DNA of 64,000 bases from Haberlea rhodopensis (GCA_907163345.1 CAJQUN010000955.1:1-64000), one strand, 5' to 3'; counted from the stretch's first letter, positions 35,285-47,632 are shown. Made by a program: numbers and translations. Notes: generated by a model from the sequence alone, not told the origin.

Positions 35285-35487
35285 TGCTTGGTAGATGTGA
35301 TGTGATAAGTGATTGATAGATTAAAAAAGGGGATAATGACTTGATTATGAGTTGATAAAACAAAACATGAATACACTATATTCTATTTGGTTCGTATGAT
35401 TGATAAAGTATGGAAAATAATAATGTTTGATTTACTCGATAATATGTCTTATAGATTAATTTTATTTGTAAAATAACAAAAATACTA
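35285..35487 (+). repeat. Dispersed MITE-like repeat, copy 1
   Basis: About 200 bp collinear with 62955-63165. Shared phrases include TTGATTATGAGTTGATAA, AACAAAACATG, GTATGATTGATAAAGTATG/GTACGATTAATAAAGTATG and TTTATTTGTAAAATAACAA. The other copy begins GGGTGTGTTTGGTTGATG, a common start for Tourist-like MITEs. It abuts the broken end of the copia relic. Confidence 0.6.
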
Positions 35488-36232
35488 TGGAACATGAAAT
35501 AAAATATCACTAGTTTCAATATGTTGTGAATCCGGAGCAGATAAATGCATATCTTTGAAAGGAAAATGGTTTCATAAAAGTGGACATTTCGTGAAATAAA
35601 AATTTGTTTTTTTGCAAGATTATAAAGTTTGTATACTTTATATCCTAAAGAATATCCAATAAAAATGCATTTTGATGCGCGAGAATCAAACTTAGTTCTA
35701 TTAATAGATAAGGTGGAAGCATAACAAAGACAACCAAATATCTTTAAGTGCGAATAAGTAGGGAGCTTGTCGTATAACATTCAAAGGGATATTAATTATT
35801 TAGAACTTCTGATGGAACACTATTTATGATATGTGCTACTGCTAGCAGACAGTCAGTACAAAAAATTAGAGGGAGATGAGCAATAAACATGAGAGACCTT
35901 GCAACTTCTAATATGTGCTTATGTTTCGTTTTTTACTTTTCCATTCTGTTGGGGATTTATAACACAACTACATTGATGAATAATCTCATTTTTACGGTAG
36001 AAATCTTTAAGTATGAACTCGGATCCATTGTCAGTCCTGATTATTTGTTTTTTGTACTAAACTGAGTGAGGGTCAAATTATAGAAATGTTGTATATGTGT
36101 ACGAGTTTCAGATTTTTGCATGACATATATCCATGTACATCTAGAGCATTCATCTACAAGGGTGAGAAAAAAACATATACCCATTATAAGAAGGAACTGA
36201 GAAAGGTCCCCAAATTAGACCATATTTATAAG
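35480..36232 (-). pseudogene. Copia relic: integrase
   Basis: Readable on the minus strand as WVYVFFLTLVDECSRCTWIYVMQKSE, the third-frame TDNGSEF-like region, NGKVKNET and SLMFIAHLPL. The C-terminal block is LKIFGCLCYASTLSINRTKF and ASKCIFIGYSLGYKVYKLY. Stops and shifts throughout; RT is absent downstream. Confidence 0.7.
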
Positions 36233-36235
36233 TGA

Positions 36236-37504
36236 GGAACGATTACTGTTCCCATGAACAGTAACCGTCCGTACTTTTTATTATTGCCTTTTTCTTTTAT
36301 TTGTTATTTTCTTTTTCTTTTCTTTTTGTTATCTTCTTTTTTTTTTTTTGCATTTGGTAATGTTCCAGTGAATAGTAAACTTTAGTTCTATTTTCTTTTA
36401 TTTTTGTTATTTATTATTTTTTTTGCATATGTTTTGATTTGTTTGGAAAAATTTGACCCCTGATCTAACGGTAAATCCCTTTTAACTCAATTTTTAAATT
36501 CGTGTTTTCTTCTTTTTTTTTCGAAAAAAACTTGTTGATTTTGTCAAGTATGAATTGATTTAAAAAACAGAGAGTTCAAAATAGATTTTCGTCGTGAAAA
36601 ACTTTAATAATAATTTTTATGTGAATTGATTAAAAAAAATAGAGAGTTCAAAACAGGTTTTTCGTCGTGCAAACTTTAATAATTATTTTTTAAAAAAATA
36701 TTCAGCGTGATGAATTTTTGGCAGATTACATGTCGTCAGTTTTCTTGTTTGTATACATTTTGATTTTTGACTTACCTACGACCCATTGTTAATATGTGCT
36801 TGTTTCAATTACCTTTATTCTGATGTTTGGCATCAAATTTTCCCTTCATGTATAAAGAGATTATATCAAAAAAATTAGAAAATATTAAATTATGACAATT
36901 ATATGTTACTCGTTTGATAATGATTTGGAACGTCACATTTAGATTCATTATTTGTGAGAAATATATAAATAATTATAAAAGTATAATGATTCAATAATCA
37001 TGAAGCCATAACAACTAAAATAAGAGCAATATCGTAAAATAACGATGCAACTACAACACTAAACATAAACTATAATTCATCTTATGCGATGCTCGCTCCT
37101 GCTATGAGATGACGAACACATATCTCCATTATGAAATGAACCATCATCATTTTTAAAACTCTTGCGAATAACTGTTGATTGGTTTTGGAGTTTGTTGAGA
37201 ATAAATATTTGACGTCATCTACTACTATAATGCACTTTTGTACAGGACTTTTGTTTAGGGGTCTATTGGGCCATACTAGGATATCCGATGCCAACTCTCG
37301 CTATGGTGCACTTTTAGAAATGACTTTTGTTTGGTCAACATATTTGGTGTTATATATGTACGATTATGTATGTTCAATACGTATGAACCATTTTTTTATT
37401 CTCTTGATTTGTCTATTGAACTTGTATTGGGCGCTTTGTTGGACATGTATACCAGATTAGAAGCTCACTTGCACCGCGCCTTGCGAGGTGCCAAATTAAC
37501 TAGT
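36236..37504. other. 1.27-kb insertion in the integrase region of the copia relic
   Basis: Copia coding is lost between the CCHC/GAG-pre region and the integrase core. The segment starts with an imperfect palindrome GATTACTGTTCCCATGAACA-GTAA, then long T-rich runs. It has no recognised protein. The copia motif AGGTCCCCAAATTAGACCAT on the left resembles AGGTGCCAAATTAACTAGTA on the right, so a long target duplication (about 18-20 bp) is possible. Identity of the element unknown. Confidence 0.4.
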
Positions 37505-37509
37505 ATCAG

Positions 37510-38945
37510 CATATACTATTTCCAAAGTATGAACAGTAACAAATTTACTAATCTGACATGGTAATTTCTTTTGGAAAAATGACATGTCGCAATGAATTGT
37601 ATTTGGATTATGACACCTAATTTTCAAGTTTGATATTTGTAACATTCATAAAAATAGATGTCCTAATCTAGAATGCCATATATCACTCAGAAGAAGACAT
37701 TGAGCTTGATTCAGCAACATAGTGATTTTCAGATAGAGTTAGATGATATAAATCTCCATTCATTTCAGCATAATCAATAGATCTCTTTGATCTCAGGTCC
37801 TATATGAGGCATCGATTAGAAATAAATTGAACCCTTAAGAAATTGGACATTGTGAGTTTTGATACAGAAATAAGATTAAAACTAAAACTAGGCACATAAA
37901 GAATATTTTCAAGAGTAAGATGAGGCATGAGATGTACTACACCTATATGTGTTGCATGTGTAGTTTCACCATTGGAAAATGAACAATTACTAAATTTTGA
38001 GATGCATGACTAGTGTACAAAGATATGTCAGAAATCATATGGTCTGTAGTGCCGGTATCTAAAACCCAAGTGTTGGGACAATTTGAAGTTATAATATTAC
38101 AAAAAACCTTTTGTGAGTTACCTCGGAGATCGCTAGACACCATAGTAGCTGCCATGTGTTGACTATGCTCAGAGGAAGATTGAGCAGAATGTTGCTGAGA
38201 TTGAAACTTTGTGAATGCAACAAATTGACTGAACAATTCTTGAGAAAAATCTGTTGAAGATTTAACAGGAGATTCTGCAGAAACAGAATTAGCATTGACA
38301 AAATTTGGAGCAATTCGTGGGCCTTTTGGACCTTTCCAACCCGGAGGATTGTCAGATATATGTCCATTGTATCCACAATGGGTACATTTCGACCGTTTCT
38401 TGTCTTGTTATACACATATTTAGCCAAGAAAGCCATAGGGTCAGTAACAAATGAAGAATTAGAGAACCCTGTAGTAGGATATCGAGATAACATAGCTAAA
38501 TGATCTAAGGAAGAAATATGCTTGGTTTGAGATATCTTTGACTCTCTTCTTGCAATAACAGAGAGAACACTTTTGCAAGGGATGGAAAAAGGAGATACAA
38601 GTAGAATTTGACTTCGAATAGCCGAATAAGAATCATTTAGACCTACTAGAAATTGTTGTGTATTTGAAAGTGTTTCAAGAATATTACAAGAACAAATAGC
38701 CATAGCACCACAATTGCACCTAAAAATAGGCCTAAAACTCACGTATTCTTCCCAAATAGTCTTGAAAAAAATTGTAATATTGAGTTAAAGATTTGTGAAC
38801 CTTGATGCATATTGCTTAATGATATTTCGAGTTGGAAAACTCGAGGACCATCAATTTTAGCAAATTTGGTGCGTAATTCAATCCATACATCATAAGCAAA
38901 GGCAAAATACAATAAGCTTTGACGTATATTACCCAATATAATAAG
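37510..38945 (-). pseudogene. Copia relic: gag C-terminal half, zinc knuckle, protease
   Basis: Minus strand: YDVWIELRTKFAKIDGPRVF, CNCGAMAICSCNILE, FLVGLNDSYSAIRSQILLV, a CCHC-like CTHCGYNGHISDNPPGW (degraded) and protease WVLDTGTTDHM. Then ENILYVPSFSFNLISVSKL and a GAG-pre-integrase start. Frameshifts are near 38400, 38740 and 38090. Confidence 0.75.
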
Positions 38946-38950
38946 CGAGC

Positions 38951-41917
38951 AACGTTTACTGTTGTTATGAACAGTGTAACAGTACCCTTTATTATCTCTT
39001 TTATTTATTTTAATATATTTCATTTGGTCACCTTTCATTCTCCTCTCCCGATTCCTCTTTCTCCTCCCCTTTCCTGTTTTTACAAACCCAATATTTCTGC
39101 TCACATCAACGCCGAGAACCTCGTTGAAATCATCGATTTTGCATCTCAGATCGTTTGTGCAATGTGAGTCGACCTCACGCATCCTAATTAGATCCCCGCC
39201 AAATGCTAACAAAAAAATTACCCTATATTCTTCCAAAAAGGGGTGAAACCCATTTTGTCGAACCGTCGTTCCCAAGCCTCGCCAACAACCACTCTAATCG
39301 GACGCACCGGATCAAGAATCGTCGATCGAGAGGAAAACACGGATGATTTTGGTGGCGGCAGGAATCTTGAACGATTGGTATAAACCTTGCATGCCTTTAT
39401 ACTTGTAATTCTGATATGGTTTGTGCTAATTGAAGTATATTGTGCCTATAAAACATTAGCTTTATTTTTGGGGGAAACATTATTTTTAGTTTCTGTTCTG
39501 AAATTGTGGCCATAAGTTCGAGTAGGTTCCTGATCAAAATTTTAGTTTTTAATTTTAATTTTCGATTATATTTTCCTATTTTGTGTTCCTATTAAAGTTT
39601 ATTTCTGTTGTTTTCTTGTGCTACTTTTAAGTGAAAGCAGCAATCATGGTTTTATAGGGGGGAGTTCTTCAAGAATGAAGCAGTTTACGTTTGAGGACGA
39701 GACAACAAAACGAGAAGTGTTCTAGAAAAAAATTGTGTTATTGCAGCTACTATACTAAAATACTCTGATCTCTATTTCATGCCCATTGTAACTTTCTTAC
39801 ACGAAATATATGAATAAGAGTGTTTGAAAGTCCTACCTAGAAAACTAAAACAAACAAGGCGATTGATTTTATGTTACCACTTATGAATCTTCTTAAGTTC
39901 TTTTGATCTTATGTATCTCATGGTTTTAATGTTACTGAACACATATTTAATAACCACGAACATGATGATGTGTCTTATATCACTGAGACGAGAAGAAGTA
40001 GCGCTGAAGTTTCTACTTTCAAAAGGAAAAGCTTGCAGGAGATGGAACTGGGATTGCATTCTGGTAACTTCTTTGGGAAATGTACTTTAGAATAAGTCGA
40101 TAATAGGTAGGGTAACTTTACATTTTTGTTCATTACAGGTATGATGGGATTGAAACCATAGGTCATAGATTGTATAAAGAGTTCTGCTGCTTTGAAACTG
40201 TGCGAGTCAAAATGAAGGGTGTCGTCCAAGCAACCATTTCTCGTTGGAAGACCAAATTGCTACTAACCTCAAAGAATTTCAAAAAGTCGTGGTAACACAC
40301 TCTTACCATCACCAAGGATCCTCTTTACTGCTATTATATATTTATTTTTCTGCTTTTAAATGGTAGGATGAATTTTCATCTACCAGAGTTCAATGGAAAG
40401 TTGTTTTTTTCTCAAAAGGCATTTGAAGGTTGGTAATCCGACTTTTGTCCAATTAACCTCGTTTTATTTGCTCGATGAAATGTATTCATCATATGCAATT
40501 GAACTATCTTTGTAGTACTGTCTTTGACAGAAGAAACAAAGAGCTCTTCGGCATCAAAGATAACTGCAAAGAGAACTGCTGAATGGTTGTCGAAATTCTG
40601 GAGTAGTTCGTACTTGCCGCAATAACAGGCCTATTGATTATAGATTTGGTATGAATAACAGAATTGCACATATCATCAACTGGTGAAATATGCCTTATTG
40701 CTAAAGGTGTTCTCCTTATTATATGCAGATGATTATGATAAAGCCATTAAAGAGACCATACAGTATGCTAAGTAAATAAAGTCAATCACCTTTAGGTTGC
40801 TCTGTTTGGTGGCTCATTAGCAACTGTCCTAAGGGCCAATAGAGCCTTGTTATGTAGGTATGTTCCTCTATACACTACAGGGTCCTCATGTCTCATCTTA
40901 AGACCACATTTGTCTATAATATTCATATTGAAAGTGTGTCCATTTTTCTGTTTTCGAACTATTTTTGTGCATACAACTAAGTTGTAGTTTTCATTTTCCA
41001 TCTGAGAAGGCATGCTTTAAGTCGGGGTTTTTATATTTTTTATTGTTCTAGCATAGCATGAATTTAAAAAACAGCAACCATTCATGTGTTCAAACTATTT
41101 TTGCCTACAGATTTGTTATGTACTGCTTAATTACTTTAATATTTAGCGTCATAACTATTGTGTTTTACATAGGTCTATTTTTTTATTATGACTTTACACC
41201 GATCTTGGCAATGATAAAAGGCTCTCAAAGGTAACACAAATCTAATTTTTTTTATGATTCTGGTTCTCTTGACATAATTACTTTCCATTTAATTTTGGCT
41301 GAGATTCTATGTAATGATTATATTTGTCATCTTTGGTGACATAAAAGCTTCATGGTTTGACCATGCATTTTTCATTTGGGTTCCAAATTTCCAGTTGAGA
41401 TTTTGTTGAGCTGTTTAAGTAAATTGGCTTACTGGAATGTTACATGTGAAAACCTGTAGTTACATTTTTCTGAGCCCGAGACTTTGCCTAAAAAATTGGC
41501 TTAACCTTCCCTTCTTGGACAGAGAAGTCTCTGTCTTTTGTACATGGAGAATGTTCAAATAAATAACAAGTGCTTTAAGGAACTTTGTGCGCAAGTTAGT
41601 GAATTTGGATAAAAATTGTTGAATATGTCAAAATAGATATATTCAATAAGAAAATACCTGGTACTTCCCCCAACGTTCGAGCATCATGTACTAGGTGAGA
41701 AAATGTGCATTTGTTTTTAATATTATATGTTAAATTTATTTCATCTCAAACATTTGGAACCTTTATATGTGATCATTTTACGATTCTCAAGGCGTCTTGA
41801 CTTTTTGGCAGCAGGTTGCTATATTAATTTAATTTCGTAAAACTTACAATTTTTCAATCTACATGTGCCTGTAGTTACATTTTCCTGAGCCATATCATCT
41901 GGGCTGATCATTGTCAC
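38951..41917. mobile_element. 2.97-kb insertion in the copia relic, carrying gene exons
   Basis: The copia gag is interrupted here. A 5-bp direct repeat CGAGC (38946-38950 and 41918-41922) flanks the segment and could be its target duplication. The left end reads AACGTTTACTGTTG with AACAGTGTAACAG following, like the palindrome at the other insertion in this relic. The right end shows no inverted match, so the element type is undetermined. Plus-strand exons of a host-like gene lie at 39090-40625. A 23-bp phrase, starting CCTGTAGTTACATTTT, is repeated at about 41453 and 41868. Confidence 0.4.
39090..40625 (+). pseudogene. Captured fragment of an unidentified multi-exon gene
   Basis: Three exons at 40139-40291, 40367-40428 and 40516-40625 have GT-AG boundaries and join in one frame to a TAA, about 107 codons. 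They include HRLYKEFCCFETVRVKMKG, ATISRWKTK, SWMNFHLPEFNGKLFFSQKA and AKRTAEWLSKFWSSSY. Two more exon-like blocks lie upstream: one ending in a good donor at 39163 (NLVEIIDFASQIVCAM-like) and one at 39985-40063 (STFKRKSLQEMELGL). The phase between 40063 and 40139 does not fit, so the set is incomplete or broken. Further coding-looking bits are at 40728-40760 and 40795-40860. I do not recognise the protein. The in-frame splicing argues that it came from a real gene. Confidence 0.45.
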
Positions 41918-42254
41918 CGAGCACCGCGTCTTTAGATATTGAATTAAGTAGCCAAGAAAGAACAAGATTGTTCGCCCTTACCCACGCAGAATATAATGGT
42001 TGTGAAGCAGATGCCGGACAAATCAGAGAGCCATCAAGAAAGGTTGATTTGTACTTGACACTAAACGCCATTAACACCGATTTGGACCAAGAATTGTAAT
42101 TTTCACTGTTGAAAACTTCACCAACAATTAGGGCACTCGGATTGTCACTAGGTTGAAGAAAATAGGAAGAAGACGGGTCTTCTGCCGGATTGGGCAAATT
42201 CGCCGCAGACATATGCGCCTCATCGGAGATCGAAGGCGGAGTTGGCATTGCCAT
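41918..42254 (-). pseudogene. Copia relic: N-terminal gag
   Basis: ATG at 42254. It has YFLQPSDNPSALIVGEVFNS, ENYNSWSKSVLMAFSVKYKS and NLVLSWLLNSISKDAVL, the standard N-terminus of this gag type. The frame ends at the insertion. Confidence 0.8.
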
Positions 42255-42342
42255 TGAAGAAATTCAGCGTAAAAGAGAAGAAAAAAAATTTGCAGAATGA
42301 AAAAAAAATTTGGATCAATTAATCCTCAGCGGCTGATACATA

Positions 42343-42598
42343 TGTTAACTTCCATAATCGATCATTGGAAGAAGAATGAAAGTAATGCAATTTGTATTGA
42401 ATAAGAACGAATTGTTCATTTACAGTATGAGAGAATGAAAATCAGTGTGTGATACAAGTGATGTGTGCTATTTATACTAGTGTTTACAGTGAAGGAGTTA
42501 ACAGCTAATTGAGATTAACTAACAGAAATAACAGATTAAGTTGTAACTTAATTATCTTGAATTTGACTTTGATGATAATCTGGATCATTATCTTAACA
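42343..42598 (-). repeat. 5' LTR of the copia relic
   Basis: 256 bp on the minus strand, TGTTAAGATAATGATCC to GGAAGTTAACA, with TATAAATAG near 42471. The next bases (TATGTATCAGCCGCTGAGG) look like a decayed tRNA-Met primer site. No second LTR was found in the window. Confidence 0.65.
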
Positions 42599-42603
42599 GT
42601 CCC

Positions 42604-43600
42604 ACCACTCGTTGATATTTTTTTATAAATAGATGATTTTAGAACATTTGATGATATATCTAACAATAATGATCATGAAAGTGAAAAATATGACATATAA
42701 TATAGACTAATCATGAATTATCTATTTCTCTTCTTTTCTACTATTTAGCGACTATTAATTTTACGACACAGATTACCAAAAACAATTTATTTCATACATT
42801 TATATGTTATAATATAATAACGATACAAGGAATATACATATACATGAACCAAAAATATAATATAAGTCTAGCGCTCGTCTGCACACATTGCGTATTTGTA
42901 CGAACAATTTTCAAATGAGTAAATCGCTATTGGACAAAGATTACGTCATTATCATAAACTTTTGGCGCACAATCTATGATTTTCATGCTAATTTATCAAT
43001 GATTTTGATTAAGGTTTTTTTTTTTTTAAACAAAAGATATCTTCATAAATATTATTGAGAAAATTGTAAATATGTGTTGTTTACAGAAACTTATTATAAA
43101 TAAATTTGGAAAAAAAAACTTCTTACCAAAAAATATACTTAGGAGAAAATAATATTCACATAAGTCCAATTTTTTAACTATTGGTTTGAAAATGTATTTT
43201 TTATTTACCAAAATACCCTTCAATTGAAAAGACCATAAACCTAATTTCAGATCTTTCTTTTCTTCCTCATCCTGTCGCCCACACCTTAAATTTTCTGCTA
43301 AAATTTTCAGGCGATTCTCAGATCATTATTTTCTTCCTCATGTCGTCGCCTCAACCATAAAAATTATTTGCTAAAATGTTCTGTATATGAAATATGTTTG
43401 AAATCGAAGCATCTAAATTGTTCGTAGCATTTGGAATCTTTTTGAATTGAAGAAGACATCGAACTACTCTACACATATAATTTTCGGATCTACTATGTAC
43501 ATTTCATAGTGTGTGTGTGTATGTGAATTATAAATTTGAATACCGATACTAAATTATAGACAGCGAAAGTCTGTTGGTATTTTTTTTTTAACTCATTGCT
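42604..43600. other. AT-rich DNA before the foldback element
   Basis: No gene. A duplicated block is present: CAGATC-TTTCTTCCTCAT with GTCGCC and TGCTAAAAT, at about 43248-43312 and 43320-43377. The outer edge of the foldback element may extend into this part. Confidence 0.5.
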
Positions 43601-44760
43601 TTGACTGATGCATATGGATGAAGAAGTATTATGTGTTGGTGTTCGTGGTTGTTTGCTCATTTCCAAAATTTATAGACTGACCGTAAGATATTGCAACGAA
43701 GAAGATTACTCAGAGAAAAATTAACTGGTGCACGAAATTCATAAAAAGTAACTGATGCACGAAATGATAAAAAGTAACTGGTGCACGAAATTTTAAAAAG
43801 TAACTGGTGCATGAAAGTATAACCCTGGTGCACGAAAATATAACACTGATGCATGAAAATATAACACTGGTGCACGAACTTTGTGTTAATTAACTGATGC
43901 ACAAAATTTACAAAAAAAAAAACAATTGGTGCACGAAAATATAAATTTTAGTGCATTAGTTATTGATTTTCAATTTTCGTGCATCCGTTACTGATTTTCA
44001 ATTTTCGTGCATCAATTATTGATGCATGAATTTTTTTAAAAAAAACTGGTGCAAGAAATATAACGTTGGTGTATGAAATTAAATGGTTCGTGTATCAGTA
44101 ACTTAAATGTTTGGTTCATGCATCACCCACTTGCGATTATGGTCGTGCATCACATACTTTTTCTATGTTTCGTGCATCAATTACTATTTATGTCTTTCGT
44201 GCACCAGTTTATTTTTCAAAATTTCGTGCACCAGTTACTTTTAATAATTTTCGTGGACCATTGATTTTTCGTGCATCAGTTATTGATTTCCAATTTTCGC
44301 GCATTAGTTATTGATTTCCAATTTTCGTGCATCACTTAATGATTTTCAATTTTCATGCATCAATTACTGATGCATGAAAGTTTTAAAAAACACAGGTGCA
44401 CAAAAATATAACATTGGTGCACGAAATTAAATGGTTCGTGCATCAGTAACTTAATTGCATGGTTCATGCATCACCCACTTGCGATTATGGTTCGTGCATC
44501 ACATACCTTTTCTATGTTTCGTGCATCAGATACTTTTTATATCTTTCGCCAATTGATTTTTCATAATTTTCGTGCACCAGCTACTTTTAATAGTTTTCGT
44601 GCACCAATTATTTTTTATATTTTTCGTCCACCAGTTACTTTTTATAAATTTCGTGCACCAATTAATTTTTCTCTGGGTCTTCTTCTCCGTTGCATGTTTC
44701 AGGCTGTAAATTCTAAAAATGAGCAAAGAAGCACGGACACCAATGAATCATAACTGTAAA
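43600..44760. repeat. Foldback element built of GTGCACGAAA short tandem repeats
   Basis: From about 43720 the + strand carries repeated CTGGTGCACGAAA units (18-30 bp apart). From about 43970, and again to 44690, it carries the reverse complement TTTCGTGCACCAG. Flanks mirror each other: left TTGCAACGAAGAAGA...CAGAGAAAAATTAACTGG and right (reverse complement) TGCAACGGAGAAGAA...CAGAGAAAAATTAATTGG. Further out, TTTGCTCATTT(c/t) blocks also match. So it is one large imperfect inverted repeat with variable internal tandem units. It may extend to about 43200-45080. Open frames inside are artefacts of the repeat. Confidence 0.75.
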
Positions 44761-44776
44761 ACCTCAAATGACAACA

Positions 44777-44779
<3 letters not shown>

Positions 44780-44821
<42 letters not shown>
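44780..44821. repeat. (TA)n microsatellite
   Basis: About 42 bp of AT dinucleotides followed by an ACAC-rich stretch. Confidence 0.95.
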
Positions 44822-44831
<10 letters not shown>

Positions 44832-47290
44832 CATACACAAAAAAATTAGACACACGCACACACATACCAGATTTGAAGAAAAAAAGTCTGCACATACCAG
44901 ATTTGAAAAAAAAAATCTGGAACGAAGTGTAACTGTAAGAAATCGTAACTGGCGAGAGAGATTTACGAGGAGATTTGAATCGCCGTCGTGATAGGAAGAA
45001 CTCGAATGAAGTGCTTAAAGGAATATATTTAAAATTTCTGAGATTGTCGTCTTTTCTTATTAAGGGCACTGTTGTCATTTCAACCTAAAGTGTACTTAAA
45101 TGATTGCATTTTTTTCTCTCAGACTAGGATTAATAAAGTTTCTGTAATATGTATCGGCCTGAACTTCTCATGATGAAAATGGCCCATTTTTTTAAAAATC
45201 TCACCATGATTGCAATGGGCTGAGCCCAAACCAAATGCATTATAATTTCGATCAACTGCTTTTAAAAAAAGAATTAGATAGAAAATTCTAAATTACTTCA
45301 TTTTGCGAATCTTTGAAACTTATTGTATCGACTCGTAGACAAGAATTTAAACCAACAAGAGAGAGCAGTGGCAAGAGCAAGGGAACCTCTTTTTCGTCGG
45401 GCTCAGCCAGTTGCCTTTAACGATTTCTTCAACAATGACTCCGGTTATTTCTCTTCTTTCTTTTTTAGTTTAGTGAGATATCATCAAAATAATTATCCTT
45501 CGACAGAAGAAAAAAGTTTTGATAGTTGAGACCGATACTACAACTAGTGGAGCGACCAATTGGTCATGAGCATTCGGATAAATGTGATAGATTTAGATAG
45601 TGAATTTGAACGATATTGATTTTAAATAATTTCATTAACGAACTTTTAAAGTGAAAAGTGAATTTTTTGTTCTCCTCCCCTTTCTCTTTATTTAGAATAC
45701 TTTATATAATGTGAGTTAAACCGTTATCTGTTACTAATTATAAATAATCTATAAAATGAAAAGATTAATATATGTATAATACATTAAAACATTATCATGA
45801 TGACAAATGGTAAGTCATGGAGTGAAATGCAATTTAATATGTCGATATATTTTAAAACTTTCTCAAAAATAGACATAAATCTCCATTATTTTTAAATATA
45901 TTAGCAAAATACATGTTCTTCCATGATATGTCTATGTACGTATTTTTTCCCCATATCTTTATGATCAGTTGTTTCTTTGTACCTCAATAATAGCTTAAAC
46001 GAATCTGTTTACCCTATTGATGCTTATTAAAATGAGACAACCTCTTGCTAGTGGTTGGAGAGTGCTTGTTGACCACCTTCCGATGGCTAGAGGTCATCTA
46101 GGTAATATCTTCGAACAAAAGCTAGGTCTAAAATCACGAACATAACGTAAAAAAGGGGGCACAAGGGTGTTCCGTCGTATCTCATACGACATTCAAGTCA
46201 AGGACTTGATAATATGAGAGATAATTGAAATATGCTTCAGAGAATGACTATAGTGTGTGTCTTTTCCCGTCAACAAACATTTAGAGGGATGGACGAGAGA
46301 CAATCTTTAATCATCTGTCAGTAGCATAGGAGATATTCTCTGAAGGTAGGAGTGGGGACCAATGTCCTATAGTCGAAGACCAAGGTCCTAGAGCCGGGAA
46401 CCAGAGGACTAGTCACTCCCTCACTACGATATGCAAGAAGTTTTTAAAATCTTATTCGTACTTGGAGATATGGATCGTATCTTTTATCTACTTTGCGAGG
46501 CCGAGCTTTTATCTGCTTTGCGAGGCCGAGCTACGAAGTTTAACTCGTCCATGCCAAGAAGGATCTTAGCTCGCCACCATGCCCACCGAAGTGAGGTTTC
46601 TCACCGTGAGTGAAACTACTCAAAGGGAACACAAGGTGACCACACTAGATTCCATATGGAACCATCATATGAAAATAGGTGATGAACCATCTTGAAAACT
46701 TACACATAGTCATTGATTTCATAGCACTAGTGATTGATGCTTGGCATATCGGTAGCTTGATTAGTAAGGTTGCTTGGGCCGGGCAACATGGGCCAGAGAG
46801 GCCGGACGAGCTCTGAGCTCACCCACTAGCTTGTCTAAACCAAGTTGTTGGCATGCTATAAGTGTAGAATGCTTGTGAGCTTGGCATGCTCGAAGTTTGG
46901 TATTCTCAGTAGTTTAGCATGCTTGACTAGTGAGATTGTTTGGAAAGGAAATTGACTTGGCCTGCAAGAACCAACAATACCAACTATGCGAGCTATGAGC
47001 TTACCCAAGCAAGGCCAGGGACTTGGCCAGCAATGGGCCTTGGGCACGGCCAGCAAGAGCTCAGTCGTGGCTGGTGATCACCAAAGGCCGACCTATGAGT
47101 CAGGTCCTTAGGTTGGGTATCACCTATAAAAATTAATGTTTCATTTTTCAAATATTATAAGCATATATTAAATTATATCACAACTTATACATGACTTTTA
47201 TACGATAAAAGTTATGCAATCCTTGAGACATGCGAAATAAATTTTTTTTTTAAATTTTTTTTTATATTCGATAGAATTTATAATTGTATG
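44822..47290. other. Unassigned DNA
   Basis: No recognisable gene or element. Around 46740-47100 there are repeated phrases such as TTGGCATGCT, GGCCAGCAA and GAGCTTACCC/GAGCTCACCC. An open frame at 45323-45529 has no family resemblance I know. A short direct duplication (CTTTGCGAGGCCGAGCT) is at 46491-46531. Confidence 0.5.
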
Positions 47291-47632
47291 GGTTGTGGCA
47301 AAATTCTTCTATCCACCTATTCTGCCATGAATCAACTCACAGACTTTATTTAGTTCTTTTACTTTGTTAATGTTTCTCAAATCAATCCTAAATGTTAATA
47401 TATTTTCAATTAACACCCAAATAAATCCAAAACTCCTATTTTCTACCCAATTTCATTTTTTCACAATAAAATCACCCCAAAATAAGTGCAAAAAAAAACA
47501 AATCCATCTCCTAACTCTTTTTTTTTCTCCCCACGTCTTCATCTCCGTAAGTGTAACTGTGTAAACAAAATATCTCATTCTAGCATGTTCTTAAATTGCT
47601 CTTCTGATTATTGCGATTGAAGGCCAGTAACC

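Larger units (their letters stand above)
35480..42598 (-). mobile_element. Truncated Ty1/copia relic with two insertions
   Basis: On the minus strand the order is 5' LTR (42598-42343), gag start (42254), [insertion 41917-38951], rest of gag, zinc region and protease (38945-37510), [insertion about 37504-36236], then integrase (36232-35480). RT, RNase H and the 3' LTR are missing; the end abuts a MITE-like repeat. Many stops. The LTR start TGTTAAGATAATGATCC is followed outward by gtccc, probably half of a target duplication. Confidence 0.75.

Noticed and set aside
37082..37564. Open frames in the 1.27-kb insertion of the copia relic
   Set aside because: No transposase, RT or host-protein motif is visible; lengths are as expected by chance.
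45323..45529. 68-codon open frame (QQERAVARAREPLFRRAQ)
   Set aside because: No recognised domain, no splice context and no neighbour. Coding potential could not be supported.
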